DNA from: Natronobacterium haloterrestre
Lineage (GTDB): Archaea > Halobacteriota > Halobacteria > Halobacteriales > Natrialbaceae
Direction: 5' to 3'
Length of the DNA stretch: 64,000 bases
NCBI RefSeq assembly: GCF_900112205.1
Contig: NZ_FOKW01000003.1
Coordinates: forward strand, 186,001-250,000
The position numbers were made by a program, and so were the translations under genes. The notes beneath the pieces are model-generated. The model saw only the letters and a list, made by a program, of their open reading frames with translations, had not been told where the DNA came from and searched no databases. This document shows, piece by piece, positions 8,660 through 17,485 of this stretch (its first letter is position 1; every line of letters begins with the position of its first letter).

Positions 8660-10885
8660 TCAGAACGGGCTCTCGAAGTCGTCGTCCTCCAGATCGTCGC
8701 CGTCACCGTCGGTCTCGACGTCGACCGCCGCGTTCCCGTCGAGCCACTCGAGCGCGTCGTCGACGTCGTGGGTCGGCGGCGAACACGTCCGGCCGCGGCA
8801 GACGTACAGCGTCGGTTCGCCGTCCCTGGCCTCGCGGCCGGCCCAGATCGGCGGCGCGTTCTCGAGTCCGAGTCGGTCGAGCCACGCCTCGAGGCCGTCC
8901 TCGGTCGGCGGCCGGCGGGCGATCTGTCGGTCGGGGTAATGGCCCGCCGCGAACGCCTCGCGCCACTCGTCGGGCACCTCCTCGGCCGCGACCGTCACCT
9001 CGAGCGCGCCCGACTCGAGCCGATCGGCCGCGAGACACAGCGTCGCGTGCTGGAGCGGACTCCCCTCGAGCCGGTCCGCGTGGGTCGCGAGGACCGTCTC
9101 GGCGATTTCCGCGTAGTCGGCGTCGGGGACGAAGCTCTCGAGCGCGAGCAGCGTCTCGACGGCGACGCCGGTCGCCGAGGGCGTCGACTGGTCGCTCAGT
9201 TCCTGGGGCCGCGTGACGAGGTCTTCGCCGCTCTCGGGGGTGAAATATAGCGTCCCGGCTTCCTCGTCCCAGAACTCGCCTTCGATCTCGCGGGCGACGT
9301 CGAGCGCGAAGGCGAGGTGGTCGACGTCGCCCGTCGCCTCGTAGCAGGCGAGGGCACCCCGCGCGAGGAAGGCGTAGTCCTCGAGGTAGCCGTCGATGGC
9401 GACGTCATCGTCCTTGTACCGCCGCGAGAGGCGGCGTTCGTCGGCGTCCCACAGGCGCTCGCGGACGAACTCGAGCGCGTCGACGGCCATCCTCGCGTAC
9501 TCGTCCGCGCCGAGGGTCATCGCGGCCTCGGCACAGGTCGCGATCATGAGGCCGTTCCAGCCCGCCAGTACCTTCTCGTCGCGGTTCGGGCGGGGCCGTT
9601 CCTCGCGGGCCGCGAACAGCCGTTCGCGGGCGTCCGCGAGTCGGTCCCGAACCTCGCTCTCCTCGAGGTCGAACGACTCGGCGAGGTCCGCGACGGAGCG
9701 GGCGCGGTTGGGCTGGTTCTCGCCCTCGAAGTTGCCCGACGCCGTGATATCGTACCGCTCGCAGAACAGTTCGGCGTCCGTCTCGTCCTCGAGAACGTCG
9801 CGGACCTCGTCGGGGGTCCAGACGTAGAACGCGCCCTCCTCGCGGTCGCCGGTCTCGGGGTCCTCGCTCTGGGCGTCCAGCGTGGCGAAGAACCCGCCCT
9901 CGGCGTGAGTGAGTTCGCGGTCGACGAACGCGAGGGTCTCCTCGACGACCTCGGCGTAGCGGTCGTCGCCCGCGAGTCGATACCCCGTCAGGAACGCCCG
10001 CGGGATCTCCGCGTTGTCGTACAGCATCTTCTCGAAGTGCGGAACGGTCCAGTCCCGATCGACGCAGTAGCGGTGGAAGCCGCCGCCGACGTGGTCGTAG
10101 AGCCCGCCCGCGGCCATCGCGTCCAGCGTCTCCTCGAGCACCTCGCGGTACGTCTCCTCGCCCGTGCGGTCGGACGCGCGGGCCAGCACCCGGAGCCGCG
10201 AGGGCTGGGGGAACTTCGGCCCGTCGGAGCCGAAGCCGCCGTACTGCCGATCCGCGCTCCGGACCGCCGCGTCGGCGGTCGTCTCGAGCAGATCGCTCGA
10301 GGGCGGCGTGGGGTCGGCCGACTCGCCGACGGCACCATCCGTCCCCGGCGTTTCCTCGAGTTGGTCCCGCGCAGCGTCCGTCCACTTCCGTGCGCGGTTC
10401 TCGATCTCCTCGCGGTCCGTCTCCCAGGAGTCGATCACGTTCTCGAGGACGTCGACGAACCCGGGCTGGCCGCGCTTGCTCTCCTTCGGGAAGTAGGTCC
10501 CGACGTAGAACGGCTTCCCCTCGGGCGTGAGCCACGCGGAGAGCGGCCAGCCGCCCCGCCCGCTGACGAGCTGGCAGACCGTCATGTAGATCGAGTCGAC
10601 GTCGGGTCGCTCCTCGCGGTCGACCTTGATCGGGACGAAGTGGTCGTTCAGCAGGTCGGCGACGTCCTCGTCGGCGAAGCTCTCCTCCTCCATGACGTGA
10701 CACCAGTGACACGCCGAGTAGCCGATCGAGAGGAAGATCGGGACGTCGTGTTCGCGGGCCGTTTCGAGGGCCTGTTCGTCCCAGGGCTGCCAGTTGACGG
10801 GGTTGTCCGCGTGCTGGCGCAGGTACGGACTTTCCTCCTCGTCGAGGCGGTTTCGGTCGGTCGGGGGCGCGCTCGGCTCGCTCAT
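8660..10885 (-). CDS. DUF255 thioredoxin-fold protein (YyaL/SSP411-like)
   Basis: About 741 residues from the ATG at 10885. An in-frame ATG 48 bases upstream is less likely because the conserved part begins NRLDEEESPYLRQHADNPV. The N-terminal thioredoxin-like domain holds SACHWCHVMEEESF (C59, C62), diagnostic of DUF255. It is followed by a long alpha-barrel of the glycosidase-like six-hairpin type (GGGFHRYCVDRDWTVPHFEK, LAGWNGLMIATCAEA). The cellular role of the family is poorly defined. Confidence 0.9.
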   Translation of the reverse strand: MSEPSAPPTDRNRLDEEESPYLRQHADNPVNWQPWDEQALETAREHDVPIFLSIGYSACHWCHVMEEESFADEDVADLLNDHFVPIKVDREERPDVDSIYMTVCQLVSGRGGWPLSAWLTPEGKPFYVGTYFPKESKRGQPGFVDVLENVIDSWETDREEIENRARKWTDAARDQLEETPGTDGAVGESADPTPPSSDLLETTADAAVRSADRQYGGFGSDGPKFPQPSRLRVLARASDRTGEETYREVLEETLDAMAAGGLYDHVGGGFHRYCVDRDWTVPHFEKMLYDNAEIPRAFLTGYRLAGDDRYAEVVEETLAFVDRELTHAEGGFFATLDAQSEDPETGDREEGAFYVWTPDEVRDVLEDETDAELFCERYDITASGNFEGENQPNRARSVADLAESFDLEESEVRDRLADARERLFAAREERPRPNRDEKVLAGWNGLMIATCAEAAMTLGADEYARMAVDALEFVRERLWDADERRLSRRYKDDDVAIDGYLEDYAFLARGALACYEATGDVDHLAFALDVAREIEGEFWDEEAGTLYFTPESGEDLVTRPQELSDQSTPSATGVAVETLLALESFVPDADYAEIAETVLATHADRLEGSPLQHATLCLAADRLESGALEVTVAAEEVPDEWREAFAAGHYPDRQIARRPPTEDGLEAWLDRLGLENAPPIWAGREARDGEPTLYVCRGRTCSPPTHDVDDALEWLDGNAAVDVETDGDGDDLEDDDFESPF

Positions 10886-10945
10886 GGCGGCGTCTACGGC
10901 TGGCGCTTGTAAAAGCCCGACGTACGTCCGCACGCTCGAGCGAGC

Positions 10946-11443
10946 CTACGCGAGCCCCAGTACCGAGACGCCGTACGCCGAGACCGCGACCAGGACGATC
11001 GTCCACGCGAAGATGCCGGCCGTCATCCAGGCCGCGACCAGCCGACTCCGGCTGCCCGCGAGCAGCGCGACCAGCGCGGCGACGTGGACGCCGGCCAGCA
11101 CCGGCCCGCCGACCGCCAGCCCCGGCAGGCCGTACCGGTCCCAGAGCCGCCGCGCTCGAGCGTACCGGTCGCTGGGCTCCGATCGGTCGCCGCGGCGACG
11201 CCGTAGCCAGGCCGCGACCCGCCGGTAGCAGGCGATCAGCGCGTACACCGAGAGCACGTTGCCGGCGAACGCGACCACACCCGTGACGACGGGGTCCAGC
11301 CCCAGTCCGATCGCGATGGGGACGACGACGAGGATCTCGATCACCGGAATCGCCGCGAAGACGAACACCAGCAGGTACCGGACGAGGCCGGTCGCCTCCT
11401 CGAGGCTCGAGCCGACGTCGACGAGCAGCGGGGCGAGTGACAT
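10946..11443 (-). CDS. small multidrug export-type membrane protein
   Basis: 165 residues with about four hydrophobic spans, including YLLVFVFAAIPVIEILVVVP and LAVGGPVLAGVHVAALVALL. The second-to-third span pattern (IPVIEILVVVPIAIGLGLDP, then FAGNVLSV) fits the Pfam family called putative small multi-drug export protein. The start at 11443 is chosen because the open frame upstream is arginine-rich and non-coding. The transport role is inherited from the family name, not shown here. Confidence 0.75.
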   Translation of the reverse strand: MSLAPLLVDVGSSLEEATGLVRYLLVFVFAAIPVIEILVVVPIAIGLGLDPVVTGVVAFAGNVLSVYALIACYRRVAAWLRRRRGDRSEPSDRYARARRLWDRYGLPGLAVGGPVLAGVHVAALVALLAGSRSRLVAAWMTAGIFAWTIVLVAVSAYGVSVLGLA

Positions 11444-11589
11444 AGCGGCGCGAGGGGACGGCTCCGGCGCGAGGCGAGGCGGCGACCGCGCCGGCCCGTG
11501 TACGGTGTGCCGTAGGGCGTACAGACGACAAATACGTGGCGCTACCGGCCCACCGAAGGATTGTTTTTCCGACGGGTCGGACGACGAAC

Positions 11590-12006
11590 ATGGACGCGCC
11601 CCGGCGGTATCTGGCGAGCGAGCGGCCGCGGCTCTCCCTCGCGGTGGTCGCCGCCGTCGGAGCGACGACCGCGGCCGTGCTCGTTCCGCTCGGACTCCTC
11701 GGTATCGGCACATCGGGGCGTCCGGGGATAGTCGGGTTTCGAGTCGCGTTCGGGCTGGTTCCGGCGGTAGCCGGCGCGATCTGCGGACTGTATCGGCTCG
11801 GCCTCCCCACAGCCGTCGCGTGCGGCCTCGCTCCCGGCGGGACGTTCTCCCTCGTCGTGGTCGTCGGGACCGCCCTCGAGGTCGGCACCTTCGGCGGCGG
11901 GGACGCACCGCTCGGGCCGCTTTCCGTCGCGCTGACTGCGCCGAGTTTCGTCCTGGCACTGGTCGGCTTCGCGGCCGGTCTGGCGGTCACCGCCGTTCGC
12001 GAGTGA
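11590..12006 (+). CDS. hypothetical membrane protein
   Basis: 138 residues, mostly hydrophobic, with four likely transmembrane segments (AVVAAVGATTAAVLVPLGLL; FGLVPAVAGAICGLYRLGL; GGTFSLVVVVGTALEVG; APSFVLALVGFAAGLAV). The start ATG sits right after a basic/polar non-coding lead. Divergent from the small export protein gene. No family recognised. Confidence 0.65.
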   Translation: MDAPRRYLASERPRLSLAVVAAVGATTAAVLVPLGLLGIGTSGRPGIVGFRVAFGLVPAVAGAICGLYRLGLPTAVACGLAPGGTFSLVVVVGTALEVGTFGGGDAPLGPLSVALTAPSFVLALVGFAAGLAVTAVRE

Positions 12007-12074
12007 CGGGTGGATCGCACTCCCGTCAGGAGTCGGCCTACCGTTCCTCTGTTGCCCTACGGCCTCGAGCGACG

Positions 12075-14840
12075 TCAGTCCAGTTCCTCGTGCAGCAACT
12101 CGCGGAGCACCATGTGGAGCACGCCGCCGTGTTCGACGTACTCGACCGCTGCCGGCGTGTCGACCTGCGCCGTAACCGTAAACTCGGTGACGTCGCCGTC
12201 CTCGGATTCGGCCGTCACCTCGAGTTCCTGATTCGGCTCGAGACCGTCCTCGAGCCCTTCGATGGTGAAGTACTCGGAGCCGTCGAGACCCAGTTCCGCC
12301 CAGCCGTCGCCGTCCTCGAACTGCAGCGGGAGGACGCCCATGCCGATCAGGTTGTCCCGGTAGATGCGCTCGTAGCTCTTCGCGATGGTCGCACGGACCC
12401 CCAGCAGGTCCGTTCCCTTGGCCGCCCAGTCGCGGCTCGAGCCGGTGCCGAACTCCTCGCCGGCCGTGACGACCAGCGGCGTCTCGTCCTCGCGGTAGCG
12501 TTCGCTGGCCTCGAAGACCGTGGTCTCTTCACCGGTCGGATGGTGGATGGTGTAGCCGCCCTCCGTCCCGTCCAGCATCTCGTTCTCGATGCGGACGTTG
12601 GCGAAGGTTCCGCGCATCATGACCTCGTGGTTCCCGCGGCGCGAGCCGTAGGTGTTGAACTCGTGGGGGGAGACGCCGCGCTCTTTCAGCCACTGGCCCG
12701 CGGGCAGGTCCTCGCCGAACTGGCCCGCGGGGCTGATGTGGTCGGTCGTAACCGTATCGCCGAGCGTCAGCAGACAGCGGGCGTCCTCGACGTTCTCGAC
12801 GCCGGGCTTCTCGAGCGGGAACTCCTGGAAGAACGGCGGCTCGCGGATGTACGTCGACTCGGGATCCCAGTCGTAGACGTCGCCCGTCGGCGCGTCCAGC
12901 GCCTCCCAGCGCTCGTCGCCCTCGTAGACCTGCGAGTACTTCTCCTCGAACAGTTCGGGGGAGACGCTCCCGTGGATGGCCTCGTGGATCTCCTCGGCGT
13001 CGGGCCAGACGTCCTCGAGGTACACGTCCTCGCCCTCGTCGTTCGTGCCGATCGGCTCCTCCTCGAGGTCGACGTCCATCCGTCCCGCGAGGCCGTAGGC
13101 GACGACCAGGGGCGGGGACGCGAGGTAGTTGGCCGCGATCCTGGGGTGGATTCGCGCCTCGAAGTTGCGGTTGCCCGAGAGGACGCTGGTCGTCCAGAGG
13201 TCGTGCTCGGCGATGGCTTCCTCGATCGGATCCGGCAGTGGCCCGGAGTTGCCGATACAGGTCGTACAGCCGTAGCCGACGACGTGGTAGCCGAGCTCCT
13301 CGAGGTACGGCAGCAGGTCGGCCTCCTTCAGGTACTCCGTGACGACCCGGCTGCCCGGTGCGAGCGAGGTCTTGACGTACTCGGGCACCTCGAGGCCGGC
13401 CTCGACGGCGTTTTTCGCGAGGAGTCCAGCCGCGAGCATCACCGACGGGTTCGACGTATTGGTACAGGACGTGATCGCGCTCACGAGGACGTCGCCGTGA
13501 CCGATCTCGACCTCCCGCCCGTCCTCGAGTTCGACGGCGACTTTCTCGTCGAGCCCGAGACCAGGGCCGGCGTCGCTCGAGTCGACCGTGGCCCCGCCGC
13601 CGTCGCCGACAGCGGGTTCGCCGCCGGAACCGATCACGCCCTGCTCCTCGAGCAGGCTCGGGAAGTGCTCGTCGAGATCGCCCATCGGGATCCGCGAGTG
13701 GGGCTTCTTGTGGCCCGCGAGGCTCGGCTCGACGTCGCCGAGGTCGAACTCGACGACCTCGGTGTACTCGGGTTCCTGCTCGCCGAACAGCCCCTGGGCC
13801 TCGAGGTACTCGCGGACGAGGTCGACGTGGTCGGGGTCCCGGCCCGTCAGCTCGAGGTACTCGAGGGTCTTCTCGTCGACGGGGAACATGCTGATCGTCG
13901 AGCCCTGTTCGGGGGCCATGTTCGAGATGGTCGCCCGGTCCGCGACCGATAGCTGGGAGACGCCGGGGCCGAAGAACTCGACGAACTTGTCGACGACGCC
14001 GACCTCGCGCAGCCGTTCAGTGATGTGGAGGACGAGGTCCGTCGCGGTCGCGCCCTCCGGCAGTTCACCCTCGAGGCGGACGCCGACGACCTCCGGCAGC
14101 GACATGGTGATCGGCTGGCCGAGCAGCGCGGCCTCGGCCTCGATCCCGCCGACGCCCCAGCCGACGACGCCGATACCGCCGATCATGGGTGTGTGGCTGT
14201 CCGTGCCGACGAGCGTGTCCGGGAGCAGCCACTGCTCGTCACCCTTCTCGCGCGCGTGAACGACCTGCCCCAGATGCTCGAGGTTTACCTGGTGGACGAT
14301 GCCCGTCCCCGGCGGGACGACCTCGAAGTCCTCGAAGGCCTCCTGGGCCCACTTGATCGCTCGATAGCGCTCCTCGTTGCGCTCGTACTCGAGTTCGACG
14401 TTGCGCTCGTAGGCCTCGTCGCTGCCGAAGTAGTCGACCTGGACGCTGTGGTCGATCACGAGATCGCAGGGGACTTCGGGTTCGACGGCCGTCGGGTCGA
14501 CGCCCTTCCGATCCGCAGCGGAGCGCAGCGCCGCGAGGTCGACGACCGCGGGGACGCCGGTCAGGTCCTGCAGGACGACGCGGGAGGGCTGGAAGGGGAC
14601 CTCGGCGTCGGGCACGTCCGGCTCCCAGGACGCCGCCGCGCGCACGTGGTCGGCGTCGATCGTTTCGCCGTCCGTATGTGCCTTACGCAGCACTGACTCG
14701 AGCAGGATCCGGATGCTCACCGGCAGCCTCTCGAGGTCGCAGAGCCCCTGCTCCTCGAGCACGGTGAGGTCGGCCATCTTGTACGTCTCGCCGTCGCGTT
14801 CGAACTCCCGGATCGCCTCCGAGAAGTCATCGGTTGACAT
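12075..14840 (-). CDS. acnA: aconitate hydratase
   Basis: Interconverts citrate and isocitrate in the TCA cycle using a 4Fe-4S cluster. Cluster cysteines are in SCTNTSNPSV and GYGCTTCIGNSG. The swivel-domain motif GEEFGTGSSRDWAAKG near the C terminus binds substrate. 921 residues, typical of the large AcnA/IRP-type enzyme. It also feeds 2-oxoglutarate, then glutamate, to the methylaspartate cycle encoded at 57-64 kb. Confidence 0.95.
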   Translation of the reverse strand: MSTDDFSEAIREFERDGETYKMADLTVLEEQGLCDLERLPVSIRILLESVLRKAHTDGETIDADHVRAAASWEPDVPDAEVPFQPSRVVLQDLTGVPAVVDLAALRSAADRKGVDPTAVEPEVPCDLVIDHSVQVDYFGSDEAYERNVELEYERNEERYRAIKWAQEAFEDFEVVPPGTGIVHQVNLEHLGQVVHAREKGDEQWLLPDTLVGTDSHTPMIGGIGVVGWGVGGIEAEAALLGQPITMSLPEVVGVRLEGELPEGATATDLVLHITERLREVGVVDKFVEFFGPGVSQLSVADRATISNMAPEQGSTISMFPVDEKTLEYLELTGRDPDHVDLVREYLEAQGLFGEQEPEYTEVVEFDLGDVEPSLAGHKKPHSRIPMGDLDEHFPSLLEEQGVIGSGGEPAVGDGGGATVDSSDAGPGLGLDEKVAVELEDGREVEIGHGDVLVSAITSCTNTSNPSVMLAAGLLAKNAVEAGLEVPEYVKTSLAPGSRVVTEYLKEADLLPYLEELGYHVVGYGCTTCIGNSGPLPDPIEEAIAEHDLWTTSVLSGNRNFEARIHPRIAANYLASPPLVVAYGLAGRMDVDLEEEPIGTNDEGEDVYLEDVWPDAEEIHEAIHGSVSPELFEEKYSQVYEGDERWEALDAPTGDVYDWDPESTYIREPPFFQEFPLEKPGVENVEDARCLLTLGDTVTTDHISPAGQFGEDLPAGQWLKERGVSPHEFNTYGSRRGNHEVMMRGTFANVRIENEMLDGTEGGYTIHHPTGEETTVFEASERYREDETPLVVTAGEEFGTGSSRDWAAKGTDLLGVRATIAKSYERIYRDNLIGMGVLPLQFEDGDGWAELGLDGSEYFTIEGLEDGLEPNQELEVTAESEDGDVTEFTVTAQVDTPAAVEYVEHGGVLHMVLRELLHEELD

Positions 14841-14948
14841 ACCCCGAACTTGTGAGTCACTGCATTTGAATCCCTCGAGAACCTCCCGCTGAGCCCATTG
14901 AAACCCGCCATTTGTCGGCCCGGGGGCAGTTTATAAGACCTTCTGCGA

Positions 14949-15827
14949 TTAGTATCCCAGCCGATCCAGCGTCCCCTCGAGGCGCTCGACGTATCGCCCG
15001 CCGAACAGGAGGACGTGGACGAGCAGCGGATAGAGCCGGTAGACGTACCGTCGCCGGTCGAAGAAGCCGGGTGCGATCGAGCGATGCTCCCGGTAGCGGT
15101 CGAAGAACGGGTCGGCGAACGTGTCGGTCCAGTCGACGTACGCGAGTTCGACCTCCGGATGCGCGTAGTACGTCGCGGGGTCGAGAAACGCCGTCACCCG
15201 TCCGTCGGCCGAGAGCACGTTCGTCCGCCAGACGTCGCCGTGGATCAGCGCGGGGTCGTCCGGTTCCTCGAGCAGGGTTCCGAGGTCGTCGGCGACGGCG
15301 TCGACGCGATCCGCGAGCAGCGAGGGGAGCGCCCCGTCCTCGAGCGCGAGTCGTTTGACGTGCTCGAGGCGGTGCTCGCGGTAGAACTCGATCCACGAGT
15401 CGGTCCAGGGGTTCGGCTGCCGGACCGGCCCCGTGAGCGTGTCGCGCTCGAGGCCGAACGCGTCCGCGGTGTGTTCGTGCAGCGCCGCGAGGCGGTCCGC
15501 CGCGTCCCGGGCGACCGCGGCGTCGTGGTCGGTCGACCCCTCGACGTACTCGAGCACGAGCAGGTCGTCGTCGGCGTGATGAACGGCGGGCACGGGCAAC
15601 GCGCTCTCGCGGGCGAGCGTTCGGAGCATGAACGCCTCGACCGACAGCGGCGTCCGGCCGACCTTCGCGACGACGCGGGAGCCGTCCGCGAGGTCGACCC
15701 GGTAGGCCGAGCCGATCTGCCCGCCCTCGAGTTCCCGCGCCTCGGACGGGGCGGAGTCGTCCTCGAGGTCGAGCGCGCGGGCGACGGTGGCGACGACTTC
15801 GGTCTCGTCCCGGTTCGATTCTGCCAT
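14949..15827 (-). CDS. fructosamine kinase family protein
   Basis: Phosphorylates sugar adducts on proteins or amines, allowing deglycation. The kinase-fold motifs ALIHGDVWRTNVL (catalytic Asp) and TAFLDPATYYAHPEVELAY are those of fructosamine kinases. An N-terminal GSAYRVDLADGSRVVAKV gives the ATP-binding lysine. 292 residues. It follows folA by 14 bases on the same strand, so it may be the last gene of a thyA-folA-FN3K transcription unit. Confidence 0.87.
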   Translation of the reverse strand: MAESNRDETEVVATVARALDLEDDSAPSEARELEGGQIGSAYRVDLADGSRVVAKVGRTPLSVEAFMLRTLARESALPVPAVHHADDDLLVLEYVEGSTDHDAAVARDAADRLAALHEHTADAFGLERDTLTGPVRQPNPWTDSWIEFYREHRLEHVKRLALEDGALPSLLADRVDAVADDLGTLLEEPDDPALIHGDVWRTNVLSADGRVTAFLDPATYYAHPEVELAYVDWTDTFADPFFDRYREHRSIAPGFFDRRRYVYRLYPLLVHVLLFGGRYVERLEGTLDRLGY

Positions 15828-15841
15828 CGAATCCCTCCGTT

Positions 15842-16405
15842 TCAGCCCTGCCGGACGTACTCGACGAACGCGAAGCCGTCGCGCTCGTCGCGGTCGGTTT
15901 CGATCCAGTGCTCGGAGTCGATATCGGGGAAGAAGGCGTCACCCTCGGGCTCCTCGTGAACTTCGGTGACGATCAATCGGTCGAGCGCGGGCAGGAACCC
16001 CTCGTACACCGTCGCACCCCCGGCCACGAAGATCCGTTCGGCGTCGCCGTGGCGCTCCCGGGCCGCGCGGTCCGCCCGTTCGACGGCCTCCGCGAGCCCG
16101 TTCGCGACGACGGCGTTCTCGGGCGTCTCGAGGTCCCGGCTCGTCAGTACGACGGTCGTTCGTCCCGGGAGCGGTTCGCCCAGCGTCTCGAGGATCCCCT
16201 CGTAGGTCACCCGGCCCATGATCACGGGGTGGTCCATCGTGGTCTCCTTGAAGTGGGCGAGGTCCGCCGGGAGGTGCCATGGCATCTCGCCGTCGGCCCC
16301 GATGACGCCGTTGTCGGCGACGGCGACGATGCCGACGAGTTCGCGGTCGGTGGCCTCGGCGGCCTCGAGTGCGGAGACCGTCTCCGAGTTCGGCTCCTCG
16401 GCCAT
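15842..16405 (-). CDS. folA: dihydrofolate reductase
   Basis: Reduces dihydrofolate to tetrahydrofolate with NADPH. DHFR motifs are VGIVAVADNGVIGADGEMPW, then LAHFKETTMDHPVIMGRVTY and IFVAGGATVYEGFLP. An N-terminal extension of about 23 acidic residues precedes the first strand, and no later ATG fits. It starts one base after the thyA stop, so the two are translated from one message. Pairing with ThyA makes sense because ThyA regenerates dihydrofolate. Confidence 0.94.
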   Translation of the reverse strand: MAEEPNSETVSALEAAEATDRELVGIVAVADNGVIGADGEMPWHLPADLAHFKETTMDHPVIMGRVTYEGILETLGEPLPGRTTVVLTSRDLETPENAVVANGLAEAVERADRAARERHGDAERIFVAGGATVYEGFLPALDRLIVTEVHEEPEGDAFFPDIDSEHWIETDRDERDGFAFVEYVRQG

Positions 16406-16406
16406 G

Positions 16407-17423
16407 CTACTCGGCGACCCCGAATTCGATCCCGTCGTGGGACTCGTAGTCGCGCAACTGGACGTCGTCGGCGGTCAACTCGTCGATGGAGACGTCCGCG
16501 ACCTCGAGCGTCGGCCGCTCCAGGGGCTCCCGCGAGAGTTGCTCGAGGAGCCCGGGGACGTGATCCAGTCGCTCGTCGCCCTCGGCCTCGGCGGGCGCTT
16601 CGGCCTCGAGCCACTCCCTGATCTCGAGGTACTCCTCGCGGTCCTCGACGGCCTCGAGGCGGGACTGCAGGGCCTCGAGGTTGTCGGCGTACCACTCGCC
16701 GCGGTCGGCGCGCCCGCAGTAGACGTGGGCGTCGACGACGGTGTGGGCGAACGTGCCGGGCTCGAACCCGGTCTGCTGTGCGACCACTTTCGTCAGGAGC
16801 GCGTACGCGGCGATGTTGAACGGCACGCCGAGAGCGATGTCGCCCGAGCGCTGGGTCAGGTGGCAGTTCAGGCGGTCGCCCTGGACGTTGAAGACGAACG
16901 TGTAGTGACAGGGCGGCAGCGTGGAGACGGCCGCATTCGCGGGGTGCCAGGCGTTGACGACCAGTCGCCGGGAGTTGGGCGAATCGGAGAGCGTGTCGAT
17001 CACGTATCCCAGTTGGTCGAACGTGCGCCGACCGTCCGCTTCCTCGCTGACCCACTGCTGACCGTCGTCGGGCCAGGACTCGCCCGGCAGTCGGGCGTCC
17101 CCTTCCGGGACCGGAAACCGTCGCCAGAAGCGGCCGTAGGCGGTGTCGAGGTGCCCCTCCTCGTCCGCCCAGGCGTCCCAGATCTTCGTCTCCTCGCGGA
17201 GGTTCCGGATGTGTTCCTCGCCTGAGAGGTACCAGCAGACCTCGTGGATCATCGAGTTCCACCGGTAGCCGTCCATCTTTTTGGTCGTCAGTAGGGGGTA
17301 CCCCTCCCCGAGATCGACCTCGTAGTGCTCGCTGAACGACGAAATCGTATCGACGCCGGTCCGGTTCGGCTTGTAGGTCCCCGTAGAGAGCGCGGCGTCG
17401 ACGAGATCGAGGTACTGTTGCAT
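16407..17423 (-). CDS. thyA: thymidylate synthase (ThyA type)
   Basis: Methylates dUMP to dTMP with methylene-tetrahydrofolate. The catalytic cysteine is C172 in LPPCHYTF, and the dUMP-binding QRSGDIALGVPFNIA follows. 338 residues is longer than the bacterial 264. The extra length is an acidic insert at about 265-300 (EAPAEAEGDERLDHV) plus a segment near 105-130. First gene of the thyA-folA unit. Confidence 0.95.
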   Translation of the reverse strand: MQQYLDLVDAALSTGTYKPNRTGVDTISSFSEHYEVDLGEGYPLLTTKKMDGYRWNSMIHEVCWYLSGEEHIRNLREETKIWDAWADEEGHLDTAYGRFWRRFPVPEGDARLPGESWPDDGQQWVSEEADGRRTFDQLGYVIDTLSDSPNSRRLVVNAWHPANAAVSTLPPCHYTFVFNVQGDRLNCHLTQRSGDIALGVPFNIAAYALLTKVVAQQTGFEPGTFAHTVVDAHVYCGRADRGEWYADNLEALQSRLEAVEDREEYLEIREWLEAEAPAEAEGDERLDHVPGLLEQLSREPLERPTLEVADVSIDELTADDVQLRDYESHDGIEFGVAE

Positions 17424-17485
17424 CGTCGCTCCCTTTCGTGCGGCCGTTCTTTAGCTTTCAGTTCCATCCCGCCCCGCCCGTCGCG

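Noticed and set aside
9405-12020. 871-codon open frame on the minus strand
   Set aside because: It overlaps the DUF255 protein in another frame and is Arg/Pro/Ser-rich, typical of a shadow frame.
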